DNA of 64,000 nucleotides from Agelaius tricolor (taxonomy: Eukaryota > Chordata > Aves > Passeriformes > Icteridae): assembly GCA_023055355.1 (NCBI GenBank), contig JALJCS010000010.1, positions 24,319,001-24,383,000 on the forward strand, written 5' to 3'. The notes beneath the pieces are model-generated. The model saw only the letters and a list, made by a program, of their open reading frames with translations. It was not told where the DNA came from and made no database searches. Positions within the stretch are counted from its first letter, which is position 1; the number at the start of each line of letters is the position of its first letter. A program made the position numbers and the translations under genes. Shown here piece after piece: positions 26,001 to 39,107 of this stretch.

Positions 26001-28071
26001 TTTCCCTTTCTTAAAACAGTGGTCACATGGTTCCAATCCTCTTGTTCAGTGGAGGTGATCGAAAGCTGATGAACATTTCTTTCCATACTATGCACAGAGG
26101 TAAGTTTTCTTGTGCCACCTGTCTCAGAGCACTAAGGGGTTTGCTAACTTGCTTGCTTTAATTGTAGTAATTTGCTTTCTGACTGCTTACTGTCAGTTGC
26201 TTGCAAATGGATAAGCTTATATGGGTTACAAGTTATATGGCTCATTTCCTGTGATCTACAATCCCTGCAAAATAGAGCAGAAATGTAATTTTGTGGAAGT
26301 TTTTAATGGCAAACACTTGGTACTGGACTTTATTCACAGAGCACTCAAATCTCTTGTTCTTAGGCCACCAGAATCTCATGCTGGTGCTTTTCAGTCTTTC
26401 CACTCATTGTCTGGTTTGAATTCTGCCTCTCCCGAGCACTTGATGAGATTTGGCTCTTTTGCTTCCCATTGGTGAAGGATGGGAAACAGGTTGCTCCAAT
26501 AGCTCTCACTGTTGATCCCTCTGCTGAGGGGATGATGCAAAGGTGAAGAGTGACCAGATTATTCATGTTTTTATCTGTGAAGCACCAGTGGTGCTCCTTG
26601 TGTCATGGCCAGGAGCAATAGAGCAGTCTGGGCCCATATGCACCAAGTGTCCACCTTCCCCTCAAAACCCTGTGGCCCCACATGCCAGGGAGATGCTGGC
26701 CCAGCTGTGACAGGGCAGAATTCCCAGCACCTGCCCTGGCTGTGAGCAGTGGAACCTCTCCATTCACCATACACTGAGTTTTCAGTTGGTGGGGGGAAGT
26801 GAAGTTCAGGATTTGTATGTCTTCCCATCCTTCTGGGGAGTGGGGTCTTTCCACTTGACACAAGTCTTTGTTTAGTGAGCTCCCCAGCACTTTTGGCACT
26901 ATCTCCTTCCCCAAATGCCTCAACAGATACATGATTCCTTGGACATGTGATGTAAAAATGTTCCAGGGCATCTTAAACTGTTCCACATTCTGTTAGCCCT
27001 GCCAATTTCTAAGCACACCTTGAATAAATTCATAGTTGGTGGTTGTGGCATATGTACCTTGGCTACCGTGGGTGGATAAAAAAAGTTTTATACCCCCGAG
27101 GAGCAGCAAAAGTGCGAGTGAGCCCCATGCAGCAAAGGGAGTGAAAAAGTTGGATTAAATCATGTCTGTCTGCCTGTGGTTGAACTAGCAATGAGGCATT
27201 TTCAATCAGAGGTCAGGGCTGTGGTCACATTTGTGCTCCAGTTTTTGCTTGCCGTAATTTTCCCTCATACCAGATTCTCTGTGAAACACCAGAAGAACCG
27301 AGACACTCTGTGTCTGACCTTTTGGGGCAGGATTTTTCAGACAGTCCTGTTTCAATTGAACTCGCTGCCAGAGCATGCAGGAAGGAAGCGACATGTGTTA
27401 GTCATACGCCCTGGTGTGTGTTTAGCATCCAATTTGTGTACAGTCCAGGAATAACCCAGCATAATTCTGTAAAGCTGGACTCGCGCTTAGATGTTTTGAT
27501 GTTTGGGCTAGGAGGGGATTTCTTCATACATGAAACAGGCTTTCGGTGCTCGGGCAGGATCAATTCCTCCCCTGGGGAGCTCAGGCAATGAAAATATTTT
27601 GGTAAAAGACACCGGAGCTCATCCTGCACACAGGCACGCTGTGTGAGCGTATTTCAAAGCTGAAGTTTACCTGCCCTTACCCACCCAAGCCCACCAGGTG
27701 GGCACCCTGCCCCGGCTTCACGGGCACATCACACCCCAGGAGAGCTGATGTGTGCCAGCCTGGGGCAGCGTGTGCCACAAGAGGCAGATTGTGACAAGTG
27801 TGGGAAGAGCCTGAAGCACGCTTGCCTTGCTCACGCAGCCTTTGGAAACAGCGCTGGGGGTAGCCACGCCAGGCTTGACATCTTGAAACAACATTAATTA
27901 AAAGTAACTTTTTAATCCTTGAGGGAAGAGAAACTAGAAGTGACAGTCTCCTGGCTACAGCCCTTCAGTTTTAATCCCAGTTTTGACTTTTTGCCGGGGA
28001 TCAACAAGCCACAGAGAACAAAAACATATTTTAAAAGTTCCTTTCAAGGCAGATGAATGTTAATCATGAGG
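23047..28071. other. Unannotated intronic sequence
   Basis: No exon recognised. Low-complexity pieces include a T-rich tract around 24969..24993 and a pyrimidine-rich stretch at 25960..26010. Frames of up to about 127 codons (for example 26603..26986, minus) show no domain. CpGs rise slightly around 27540..27850 without reaching island density. Confidence 0.55.
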
Positions 28072-28245
28072 ATGGGATTTTGGGATTTTTGGTTAGGGTT
28101 TTCTGTGTGTTTTGGGGTGGGTTTTTTTTCCTTTTTTTTCTTTGGTGTGTAGTTTTTTGGGGGTTTTGTAGTTTTTGGTTTTGTTGGGGTTTTTTGTTGG
28201 TTTTGGGGATTTTTGTTTGTTTATTTTTGGTTTTTTTGACTGCTG
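28072..28245. repeat. G/T-rich low-complexity tract
   Basis: About 170 bases composed almost only of T and G on the plus strand (GGGATTTTGGGATTTTTGG and similar), giving A/C-only sequence on the minus strand. The open frames across it, one Phe/Trp/Gly-rich and the other Lys/Pro/Thr-rich, are products of this bias and not genes. Several GGG runs are present, but the loops between them are long. Confidence 0.85.
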
Positions 28246-29199
28246 TTGGTCTGAAGGAGCTGGAACAGTAGAGTTCCCACTTTCAATGGGTATCATTCTA
28301 CTCCTTTATCTAGGACAATATTTCTGCTCTTTGGCATTGACTGTCATACATTCTGTCTGGCTATTTTTGAGACATCAGGCTGCTGTGCAGATTGGCCAGG
28401 ACTTCATATCCCATGAGGATGATGCTGGGATGGTCTGTGTGAATTGTCCTTGACTGTGGTGCTCTGTGGTGGGAGGAACTGGGGAGAGGCAGTATTTGGA
28501 TCCATGCATTTGTTGTCCTTGACAATGGGTTCTGAAGCCAAGCTGTAAGGAGAATGATCCAAGAGAGGTTGGAGATGCTGGTTTCTCTTCTTGCTGCAAA
28601 ATCCCACACTGTTTTCCCTCTGACACACCATGCTAGTCAGTACATTTTTCTCCCTCACAAGGCCTTGGCCCATTAGTAACTAGAAACACTTCAGCAGACC
28701 TTCTCTTCTCAGCTACCTGTTACAGCAGCAAGCCCAGGATTTCCAAATAATCCACTGATCCAAAAATGTGTGTATGCAGTACTGCAATTAACATTCCTTC
28801 TGAGTGCCTTGCATTAAGCATCTCTGTATGTGTCTTGAAGGAAACCTCTGAGAGATTGTCTTTTATGGAGGAGTTATAAGAGATTTCTTATGGCTGAGTT
28901 CACCTATAGAAAATACAGAATTGTAAGTCTATGTAGTTCAAGAAAGAAACTGAATTAGCCAGACCCAGACAAGAATAAGTTAACAGTACTCACTAAGGAG
29001 CCTTGAGTGGAATTAGAAAAGAGAAAAATGGCATGCTGATAAAAACAAAAGCTTAAAAACTTGAAAACCTTCCTTCCCCCATCCCCATCTAATCAGTCCA
29101 GGACAGAGCTGGAGCAGGGGTGGGAGGGAATGCGGGATTTACTGGATGTCGGTGGTGTATCTCCTCCTTCCCTTCTTTATTTGACCCTCTTTTAGAGGA
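28246..29199. other. Unannotated intronic sequence
   Basis: Nothing recognisable beyond short chance frames. Confidence 0.55.
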
Positions 29200-30060
29200 A
29201 TGTTTAGCAAAGCTGTTTATTTTGCATAAACCCAAGTAATAATGTGGCCCCGGGTGACAGGACCTGAATGAAGATGACAGCAGTTTGATTTAACGATTAG
29301 CCACCTGACCCGATAGCACCTCTGGAATCTCAACTGCAGAATAAATTCCCATTCTTCCCACATGGGCTGCATGTTAATCACGGGAAGAAAAGCAAAGGGT
29401 GGTTGCAATAGGGCCATTGTTCCTGGAGGCGAAGGCTTGAAAAGAAATTGCCCGTTCCTGCCTGCTTTGTGCTGGCTTCACGCTGAGTCTTGGACACTCA
29501 AGTTTCTTTTACTGCTTCTGTATCCCCCTCCGCCAAAATACTGGTTTCCAGTGGGGTAGATTCAGTTGAGTTCATTCAGCGAGGGACTTGCCTTCCCCCT
29601 GAATTATCACTATGTAGTTTCTAGTATTTGTTTCAGCTGAAAATCAGTGCTCGCAGCACAAGAGTCTATTTGCAGAGTTAGCGGGGCAAGTTGCTAAGGA
29701 ATCCCTGCTTTTTCCAAACGTTCCCCAAAGCAGCTTAGCAAAGTGGTAGGGCTTTGTTTTGAGGGAAACCAATTTGGGGAAAATCTTGCTGTGCTTTTTG
29801 TTTCCTCCCTCCCCTCCCCCTGCCCTCCAAACTCTTTCAAAGCCCTCGCATTAAGCACAGCTGCAGTGGTACAGCCCTCGCCTTAGCGGGCTAATATTCA
29901 CTTACAGTTCAGCCTTCCAGCTTGGTAGCACAGGGAGAGATGTGGCAAAGGGGAATTAAAAAATGATTGCAAAGTCAATGGTTTAAAGAGTAATTACAGA
30001 GTCATTAAAGGTTATTACAGGGAAATGTTCAGCTGAGCAGCGATTAGCATTCCTGATACC
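29200..30060. promoter_or_regulatory. Candidate conserved non-coding block with a minus-strand G-quadruplex motif
   Basis: Repeat-free stretch with a FOX/POU-like TGTTTATTTTGCATAAAC at 29214..29231 and scattered CpGs such as AACGATTAG near 29292..29300. The minus strand carries a tight canonical G-quadruplex motif at 29807..29825, with four runs of at least three G and loops of 1, 1 and 2 bases. The appearance is that of an intronic enhancer, but there is no direct evidence. Confidence 0.35.
29807..29825 (-). other. Canonical G-quadruplex motif (minus strand)
   Basis: Plus strand reads CCC T CCCC T CCCCC TG CCC, so the minus strand has four G runs separated by very short loops. Because GLI2 is transcribed from the plus strand, the structure would form in DNA on the template strand rather than in the pre-mRNA. 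Confidence 0.75.
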
Positions 30061-33000
30061 TCAGGTTCACCATGGTTTGAGGACACAAGTGAGACGAGTT
30101 GTTGAGGTCTCTGCTGCGAGGGGATGGAAGTGGCAGTGAGCCCTGCAGCTCCTCTGGGGCTGGCAGGCTGCTACCTTGGCTGGGCATTCACTGCTGGCCT
30201 CCTGCCTCCCCCAGGGCCACTGGCTCAGCCAGCAGCTGCACCAAACCAATCTTACCAGCTCCAAACTACACATGGCCATGCTCTGCCCCAGAGCAACACT
30301 CGCTCAAGTTGGCTTGTGGCTGCTGATTCCAGCCAACCATTCAGACCTGCCTCAGTCCTATTCTGATTCCTTCCCATGCAAAATCTTCAGGTGAATAAGG
30401 ATTCAGCTCTCACTCAACATGGGGCTTAGAGGGTTGCAAGCTGCCATTTACACCTGCAAATAATTTTGGAGGTTAGAACTCCCGGCAGGCAAATGCTTAA
30501 AGCCAGCACTTGAACATTGCCCTTGCATGCTCACTGCAATGTACTCCTGTGGCTGTGTCACCCCAGTGCCCAGAGCTTCTGGAGTCTGGGATGCTGTCCC
30601 TGACATGGATGGGCCTTGCTCTGCCCCTTTGGGAAGCTGGGAAAGCCTGGTGTCCCTCCATACTGTAATTGTGAAAATCTTGAGGTGCAGCAAGAGCAAA
30701 GAGTGCTGTCTTTTGCATGTTTGCATTTGTTCATATGCAGTGAAAAAAACCTACAAATCAAAGTCAGGTCTATTGGGTCAGTGTGAGAAGAGTGAAACAC
30801 TGACTAAAGTCCCTGTTGTTTTATCGCAGGGAAGGCCAAGTAACTATTTAAACAGATAAAACACATAAGTAAAATAAAACTAAGTATTAATGGCAGAATT
30901 TGCAAATTATAAATATTTAGGTATAAAGCAGGTACCATTCTCCCTCCTCAGATGCTTGGCTTCTGGTCTGTGCTGCTGTTTGGATTTTCTTTTGAGCCTT
31001 GAAAAGAGCATTAATATGTTGCCAGGAAATATTATTTCCAAGGTAAATTAAAAAAAAAAAGAAACGGGCAGAGGATCCCAGCTGGAGCCCTGGGATACGC
31101 AGAGGCAGACCCTGCTGGAACCCAGCATCAGGGCAGGAATGTGCTTGTGCTTGAAGGAGAGCAATGGATGAGTGCATCTAAAGTGGGTCTCTGGGGCAGT
31201 GAGGAAGACTCAGACTTTCTTCTTAGGTAACATAAAATGGGATTTGTTTTCAAGGTTAAAAAGAAATGTATTTTTTAAAAAATTAGGGATGATAAAAAAA
31301 CGATGTTTTCCCCTCTGAGGAGAAAAAGCAGTTAGTTTGCTTACCAAGCGACACCTCAGGAGGAAAACACTGCCGCCCTTTCACCACACCACTGCCTGTG
31401 TGTCTCCCTGGGACCGAGAGACAAGGCACGTCCTGCCAGCCTCCCCAGGGGCCACAGCCCATCCAAGGAGGGAGCCTGCCCTCTGAGCCTGTCTGGACAG
31501 CTGGTATTCATTTATGTTTTACAAGTAAGCCTCTCACTGCAAATAGCTTTTGCAGATCTCTAAGATGTCGGAGCGGCACAGGGAGGGAGGCCTCACTTCC
31601 AGCTGCATGGGCCTCACTTCTGCAGCACTGCTCCACAACAGGCCCTGTGTTCCCTCTGTTGGACCCATCCTAGTCTGCTGCCAGCGAGGGGATTTCCACA
31701 CTAACATGACCAAAGCTCATCCAAATGCATCCAGTTAATTCAGTTGCTTTAATTATTCTTGTAGATTGCTTCTACCATGTCTTTGTAATATCCTGTGACA
31801 TCTGAGATGGGAGGTGGCAAAGGCAAGAGTTGGTATCCTGGCCTTTTGAGGCCCAGCAGTGGCAGAGAGATAGCCAGGCATTCTAGGTGGACCGTGGTGC
31901 ATGACAACTGCTCTGCATTTGAGCTAGTGGCACACCGAGGCCATCAGCTCTGCCAAAATATCAGGGATTGAAGCGTAACCTCTTGCTGATGCAGAAGAGC
32001 CAGCTCCCAGACCAAAAACTGGAGTGGGGCTGGGAGTTGGGGATTGCAAGAGGCCACCCTTAACACAGAAAATAGCAAAAGGGAAGGATCCCCACTTGCT
32101 GCAGGCATTTGGAAATATTCCTCACCTGTTTTCTTCCCCACTGATGGAGATACTGGCAGCTGTATATGAGTTCAGATGTTCAGCTGCACAAAAAACATTG
32201 GGGGTAAGGAAGACCTAACTTAAGCAGGCACTGCCATTAATGCCAGGCTGGCCACTTCCCAGCCTCCCCGCTGCTTCCACCTGCTGCCAGGCTGTGTCAG
32301 GGAAGGGTATCCATGAAACTTAGCTCAGGAGCAGCAGCAGCTCAGGTCGAGGTCAAGGTCTGTCTGCCTCTGACTCCAGCTTCAAAGGGGCAGGAGCGCT
32401 CAGTTGCAGTGCAGGTGTGGAAGCAGCTTCCCGGCGGTGTTCTCCCAGCGTCGCAAATGTTGCAGTTCAAGGACCAGCTGATTTCCAGGTGGCATCACAG
32501 GATTTTTCTTCTGTGAATTTGTAGTCATTTTCTGAAATGATACATCCTTTTAGTGTGAGCACCATCCTACAGCAGTGCCACAGATAGGCTTTGAACTGTG
32601 CAAGGGAATGCGTTTGATCATCGTCACCTACATCCTCTCTGTGCTACCTGGTGGCTTGCAGGTCTTCCATGGGAAGAGACTGTGAACTAGCAACCTGTAG
32701 TGCTGTCTTCATCCCAGCCACAACCTGCTGAACTTCCTTAGTTGCCTGGGGTTTTTTTCTGACTGATGAGCACAGGTTTGCTCACTCTCTGCATTGAGTC
32801 TCATTGCAGAGGCAGAGCTTTGCGATGCTGGTCTCCTCTGAGAATCCAGGATGTACTATCTTCTCTGTTGGCTGCTAATGGCATGGAGTCCTATATTCAT
32901 AGTGATCCAAATGTATAGCTTCGTGGTGGGAGTCCTTTCTGCGTGGTTTACCCCTTCTGTTTGTATTTTGGTTGTAGGGGACTTGCAGTCCTTCCCTCAA

Positions 33001-33532
33001 ACCCATCCTCCAAGGAGCAGTATGTTTTACCTTAGAAACAAGATGCAAACACAGAGTCATGTTCCCTGCGTAGTCAGTAATGCTGGTGACGCTCAGTGCA
33101 CTGTGAGAAATGCCTGGGGCTGTACAGAGCTGCTTTGTGCAGACCTGAGACCTGCTGGCTGTCCACTTCTTTGAAAATATTATGCATGCGTGATGGTGCA
33201 TAGGGAAAGTTGAGGAGTTGAAGGAAGGGCAGGAACCAGGTATTTTTGGGCAGGGGCTCGCCACATTTCTGCCAGCTCAGCCCTGACTTTCTCTTTCTCT
33301 TGCCTTTTCCTGTCTTGTCTACCTGGGAGCAGCATTGGGGCTGGGAATGCAGACAGGCGCCAGTGGGAATCTGCAGCCCCTCTGAGTTCAACCCACCCAG
33401 GCTCTGAGCACGGGTCTCCATGGGTGAGTGATCAGTGCCTTAAACAATCGCACTGCGCTCTCCCGGCATCTCATTACCAGCACAAAACAGTGCGTAATAA
33501 TAGATATTGCAGAATAGTTCATTCTCCTGGAG
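30061..33532. other. Unannotated intronic sequence
   Basis: No coding exon recognised. GC-richer stretches near 30100..30350 and 31370..31700 generate longer chance frames on both strands. No repeat was identified. Confidence 0.55.
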
Positions 33533-33600
33533 GATTTGATCCAAACCTCAATGAAGTTGGTGGAAAGACTCCCATTGATTTCAATAGACTTTATGTCAGG
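33533..33600. repeat. Relic of an old amniote interspersed element with inverted-repeat structure
   Basis: Reads TTTGATCCAAACCTCAATGA, then GTGGAAAGACTCCCATTGAT and TTCAATAGACTTTATGTCAG. The arms (AATGAAGTTGGTGG and CCCATTGATTTCAAT) are roughly complementary. The pattern resembles a GATCCAAAGCCCATTGAAGTC-type sequence that I recall as widespread in reptile and bird genomes. A second partial copy is at 40490..40528. The family name is not known to me. Confidence 0.5.
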
Positions 33601-36600
33601 CTGTTAGTGTGCTGTTGTCTGCTTTGCTGTTAACGGCAATACACTTTTCCCAAACTTTTTCATTTAAAAGAAGATCTCAATTTTATAAATTATTTACTTG
33701 AATCAAGAAAGTGCCATCCTTTTCAGAGCAACTGTCCCTCTGTCTTTTATTGTGGTGGTGATTGCCAGGAAGATAGCATTTTCGAATATCACCAAGTTTA
33801 GCTGTAGTAATGACAACTGATAGTTAGTTGCATTTTTTTATGTTCCAGTAAGTAAAGGTGTGCAGGAGTTTATCCTAACATCATACCATTTCAGGAGCTT
33901 GGCAAAACATTTTGTTTGCTTCCTCTTCTGAAAGCACACATGAGGGCTGATATATACACTACAAACACTGTTCTCCTGTGCTTTCACTCCTTGTGGCTGC
34001 AGTCTCATTAACATTGCTGCGTGTGAAAGACTCCTAAGACTCTTTTTGTAAACTGAAGGTTTTCTCATCCGATATTTTCATGAGTATCAGGAAAATATTT
34101 CAATATAAACTGGTGGAGGAACAGTGAAAGTTGTTATAATTTGTATTACATCTTTTAAAAAAATTAATGCTTTAAAATTCTTATTGTCTCGTGGGATTCC
34201 ATCACTACACACTACTCTAGGAAAAAATGCTTATGTCTGGCTAACACAATCATGTCCCTTAAAATAAACCATTTTCTTTAGGAAACTAAAATTTAAAGGT
34301 AGATGATGTTCCTTTGCTGCTTCTTGGTTTGACCCTGGGGAGGAGGATGTGAGAATACCGTGCCTTAGTGAGCACTTTGGCTCAAGGATCAAAATGCAGG
34401 GAGTGAGCCTCAAAAGTGCTGAGGCAGAAACAACGTTGACTGTCATGGAGAGAAGGTATTGGGAGGAATGGTGCACATCTGGTAGGGGGAATGCTTTGGG
34501 GTGCCTGAGGGTGGTGGAGATGTGCCTTAGAGCAGTGACCATGTCCCTAGGAGATAGAAAAGGGGTTTGATGAGGAACCTGATGGATGCTGGTATCCTCA
34601 GAGCCGGGAAAACCCCTGGGGAAGGAGCTGAAGAGGTGCCCAGGGATGGGAAAGTGGGGCACCTATTGTCATCATGTTCAGGGAGACTGTTTAGAAAGGC
34701 CAGAAATTAAGCAAAAGGAAAATATTGAGAAGGACATTCAGAGCTGCCCCAGAGGAAGATGCCTGGGAGAGAACAACCCTAGTGGGTGACTTTACCCCAG
34801 CCAGGTGCCATCAATGCAGGTTGTGCAGCTGCTGAGCACAGCCCTGTCCCAAACCCAGAATTTCATGAGCTGTCAAAAACAGAGGAAGAAAGTACCAGGA
34901 GGGAAGGTTTCACTGCCTCTGCTACCAGCTGGGCCAAGGAGGAGGGGGTATCAGCACAAGAAGAAATCCTCTTTGATCCCTGCACTGGAGCTTATCCCAG
35001 CTCAACAGGGAATATTGGGCTGTGTATAAACTTCAAATTACAGCCATTCTTGCACACGAGTACACAGGTGCCTGGGTGGTGGTTTCTGTCTGCTGGGCAG
35101 CCAAGCCTGGGGGACAAGCTGCCCTGAGCACCACTCTCAGCCTGACATGCCAAATCCAAGAAAAACAACACACTTTGCAGCCAAGAAAGAGACAGCTAAA
35201 TTTGTCTTCAAACTACAAAGATTTGGAGCAGGATCCGTGCAAGGGGAAGCTGGTTCGTCACGGTTCAGATGATTATTCAAAATGCATGAAATTTGCGTGG
35301 AATTTCGTTAATCTGCCTTTATAGGAAAATTCCTTTCCCATTTCCTGAGGGCAGGCCTATATTGTTGAAGGCAGCATTCTTCAGCAGGGGGATATCATTT
35401 ATTATAAAGGATCATGGGTCAAAGTATCTTAACCCAGATCAAGGGCAAGGTCTGTGGGGACTGCCTGGAGCCTTTCGTGATAACTCACAATAAAGAGCCA
35501 ATTACAGAGCGAGCGGCTGACACCAAACCCACACCGTGGCTGCAGACAGTGAATGCACCTACTTGGGTTGTGCATCTTGGGAAGAGAGAAATTACTGTAG
35601 GTTCAAATTCCTGAGCTGGGTGACCATGGCTACCTGACTAATTATGCCTTTTGAGGGAGAGATCCATGTTGCTTAACACTCGCTATATTTTTCTCAGTAG
35701 TTTAACCTTGATATCTTTCCTGGGATTAGAGAGTGATGAAAGGTTGAATTATTTGTCTCTGAACTCCCACCACGAGCCGTCTGACTGCATCTGTTCAAGT
35801 TCCTGGTTTCTCAATATAGGTGTTGCATGCGATGCTCTGAGGGTGTAAGACACCAAGATTGTATCACTCTAAACTACTTTTATTTGCTTGGGATACATTT
35901 TACTATTTGAAAGAGTCAGCAGTTCCAGGAAAAAAGAATAGATATGTGAATGCCAAGTAATTGAAAGAAAATTTAAAAATTAAGGGGTTTGCATACATAT
36001 GCACAGATTTCAGGCCAGTCTTTTTTAAAGCCAGGCAGGCAGTGGTATTGTTGTTAAGAGATTCTTATAAAACTAAGGTAGCCTTTTTTCTCCTGTTCTT
36101 CTGCTGGGCAGTGCTCAGAAGGGAAACCTCTGAAAGATCATTAAATACGAAGGCACATCTCTGGCTCAGGACCCAAGATGGGAAATTGCCTGGGGGGAGG
36201 ACTCTAGAGTATGATGGCAGGCATCTTCTGGCCCTCTCCCATCTTACTGCTGGAGATGGGACACCATGAGCTTTGTCTGACCTGCTGGAACTGCTTAGAG
36301 GTCCTTGGGCACTGCAGGGTATTGCAGCTTCTGGTCAGGAGGTTGGGAGGAGGAGGAGGAGGAGGCTGAATGTACCATCCACTTCTAAGCAGTAAAATCT
36401 GCTTATTGTGCTGTTTTGGAAAGCCAAACAAAACTTGTAGAGAGCTGTGTTTCATTCCAGTCTTGTGCATACACTTTGGACGTGTCCAGCTGCTTGGCCA
36501 AGGCAGGTGTTTTTGGGTGCAGCCCTGGTGCACAGAGAGCTCTGCAGGGGAGTGAAGGCTGTGGGAGGGTAGAGGTGTGTGGGATGTCTAACGCTGCTCT

Positions 36601-38729
36601 CAGTGCCAGGCTGTGCTAGGAGGTACTGCAGCCTCTCCCTATGTCATTAAGGCATATCTTTGCCACAGACAGTTATTGGAAAAGGCTTTTTGCAAGGCTG
36701 AACTGTAAGCAATAAAACTTGCATTCTGATACAGCCATAGTGCACTTAGGTAATAAAAATAGCCTTGGTGTCAAAAGGTTTCAGTAAATGTGGCTAAAGA
36801 TATTAGCAGTCACTGCATTTGTCTTTCATTTCTCTGTAGACCCGGGATGAGGTGAGGTGATAAAAATGGTCATTTTGTTTCCACTGGGAGCCAGAGTCAC
36901 AGAAGTTGACTTAGGATGGGGAGGGATCAGTCCTGATGTTTCTCAAGGCAGATCATCTCTCTGCTCTTCTGCCTCCTTGACAGCTCAAATATGCTTCCAG
37001 CTATGATGGTTTAATGTAGAGTGTCCCAGTTTGGGCAGCAGAATTGTCTTTTCCTCTTGACCCAGGGTGGAAGGCTGGAGCACAGGAGAGTGCCTGACAA
37101 GGGTGGATGGACACCTGGCCCTGCCTCTCTCACCGCCTCTGCATGACTGGGGTGTGTTGTGTCACTTGAAAGTTCAGGCTGTGAAAAGAGGGATAGCTCT
37201 GCTGTGATGGAGATAAGGATATGCACCATCACTTTCCTGAATTGAGAGCTGTTTTCCAAAGCCTGAATCTGCCACCAGTCACAACTGGAGCTCCCTGAGG
37301 TCAGTGAAACTGTTTGCAAACTACAGTATTACAGGACATAAGCAAATGTAGCAACACTTGACTTACAAATAACAAATTAATGGTTTCTTAGGACCAGACA
37401 CTGATAAAAAAAAAAGAAACATATCATGGCTGAAAGTGAACAATTAATTTCCCTTATTTGCCCAGCTGCTAACAGATTTCTTTCATGTGATCACACAGTC
37501 ATTTGAATCAGAGGAAAATGTATAAACCAGTTTGCCTCCATTTCCCAGTTGTATGTCAATCACATGGCATTTGCCAGGGGAGGTGATGGGAGTACCTGTG
37601 ATTTGGATTATACTCTAGAAGTCCCTTCTTGGCTGGGAGCTGTAGTTGCAACAGTTTAATAATATTAATTACCACGTGTATGTACTATCAAAGCTGTGTT
37701 TGGCAACTCTTTTGGGCTATGGATGTGGTTTGCCCTGATACTAGATGAGATAAAGTCAAGAGAAGATCAGAGAAGAATGAATTCCGAGAAATGGAGAAAA
37801 CCCAGCAATCTGGAAAATTTTTGTGCCCACAAACGCACTTTCTGGTCAACCAAGTAACTGAAAATCTCATAGGAATGAGTGTCAATAATTAAACATGGCC
37901 ATAGTGATTTGTGGCCACTAGAGTTCAATTAGCAGTTTAGAAAGGTGGCTGCAATAGCCTGTCATCCCTTTCCTTCACATCACAGCTTCCCTTGCTCTGT
38001 TTCTTACACCTCTTCTTTCTATTTAGTAAGTGAACATGTCAGGATAAGTACTACCTGATTCCTGGAGAAATGGAATAGGGCACTGTGAACTCACCAGTGT
38101 GGTTAGGTCTGCCGTGACCTCCACCAGTTGTGGCTTTGACAATCCAAGTGATGCCAACACGAGGTTATCTTGGTGCTTTCTTTCCTTCCTCTTCCTTAGC
38201 AGCCCCAGCAATGTTTCAAGGTGCTGGTGCCTACCTGGCACTGTTGTTCCCTGTGGAACAAAAGCACTCTTCTTGCAGTGTGATTTCTTTGGCTCCTCAG
38301 TCCCTGACCCAGATCCCTTTTCCTTTTGAGCACACACAGGCTGTTTGTTTGCAAGGGAAGAGTTGTGAAATCAGGGTTGGTGCTGGGAAAATGCTCATTT
38401 AGGTGTTCAAAGGCATCTGCTGCTGCAGCTTTGCTGCTCAGGATGCTCCCAGGCAGCACGTACCCTGTGTGAGGGACGTATTCATACTGATACCTGTACT
38501 TGTGGGTCTGGGTGAAGAAAATATTCCTCAGATTGGGAGCTGGGAAACTGAGCATCCATGAGAGCGCTGACCGCTGCCAGCAAGGTTGCATGGGTGACAT
38601 GACACGTGAAGACATGAGTGCAGAGATTAAGGCACTACAGCTTCCTCAGCTGTCAGTGCAGCCTCATTCACATGCATTAGAAATTCACTTAAAATTTTCA
38701 AGAGGATAAGTGGAAAAGTTGCTCTAAAA
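33601..38729. other. Unannotated intronic sequence
   Basis: No exon recognised. A short GGA repeat lies at 36345..36365. A near-GLI site (TGGGTGGTG, one mismatch) occurs near 35073. Frames such as 34231..34662 (minus, 143 codons) have no recognisable domain. Confidence 0.55.
36345..36365 (+). repeat. (GGA)n microsatellite
   Basis: About seven GGA units in tandem. This accounts for the run of prolines in the minus-strand frame here. Confidence 0.85.
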
Positions 38730-39010
38730 CGACTCTCAACAAGAGTGTCGCCAGCTCACAGGAGCGCTCATGTAGGCCATGTTTGAATTATCAAACCCAA
38801 CAGCTAGAGGCAAATGTCAGCTTATCATAACTGCTCTGTAAACAGAAATCATCACGTAAGCTTTTGTCTCAGCCATCACATGCAGGTGACAGCCCAGGAA
38901 GCCTATTAGCAAATGCCAACACACCCACCACACCGGGCGAGTTACGTGCCTGGGTTAAACACCACGAGGGGAGCACGGAGCCTCAGCAGGGGAACAGCAA
39001 TGAGTCACCT
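38730..39010. promoter_or_regulatory. CpG-retaining block with a CTCF-core-like site
   Basis: An imperfect hairpin (CGACTCT against AGAGTGTCG) lies at 38730..38750. CCACGAGGGGAGCA at 38962..38975 resembles the CTCF core (CCASYAGRKGGCRS) with a few differences. The stretch is repeat-free and holds more CpGs than its surroundings. It could be an insulator or enhancer element. Confidence 0.3.
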
Positions 39011-39086
39011 CAAGTCAGAGAAGTGCTAAGTGATTTTCTCATGGGAAAAACTGAGAGCTAGCATCACTGGGATTGAAAATGTCTTC

Positions 39087-39107
39087 TTTTTTTTTTTTTT
39101 TTTTTTT
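39087..39107 (+). repeat. Poly-T tract (T21)
   Basis: Twenty-one consecutive T residues. No element body was recognised beside it. Confidence 0.9.

Noticed and set aside
28093..28296. Lys/Pro/Thr-rich minus-strand frame
   Set aside because: Direct product of the G/T-rich low-complexity tract.
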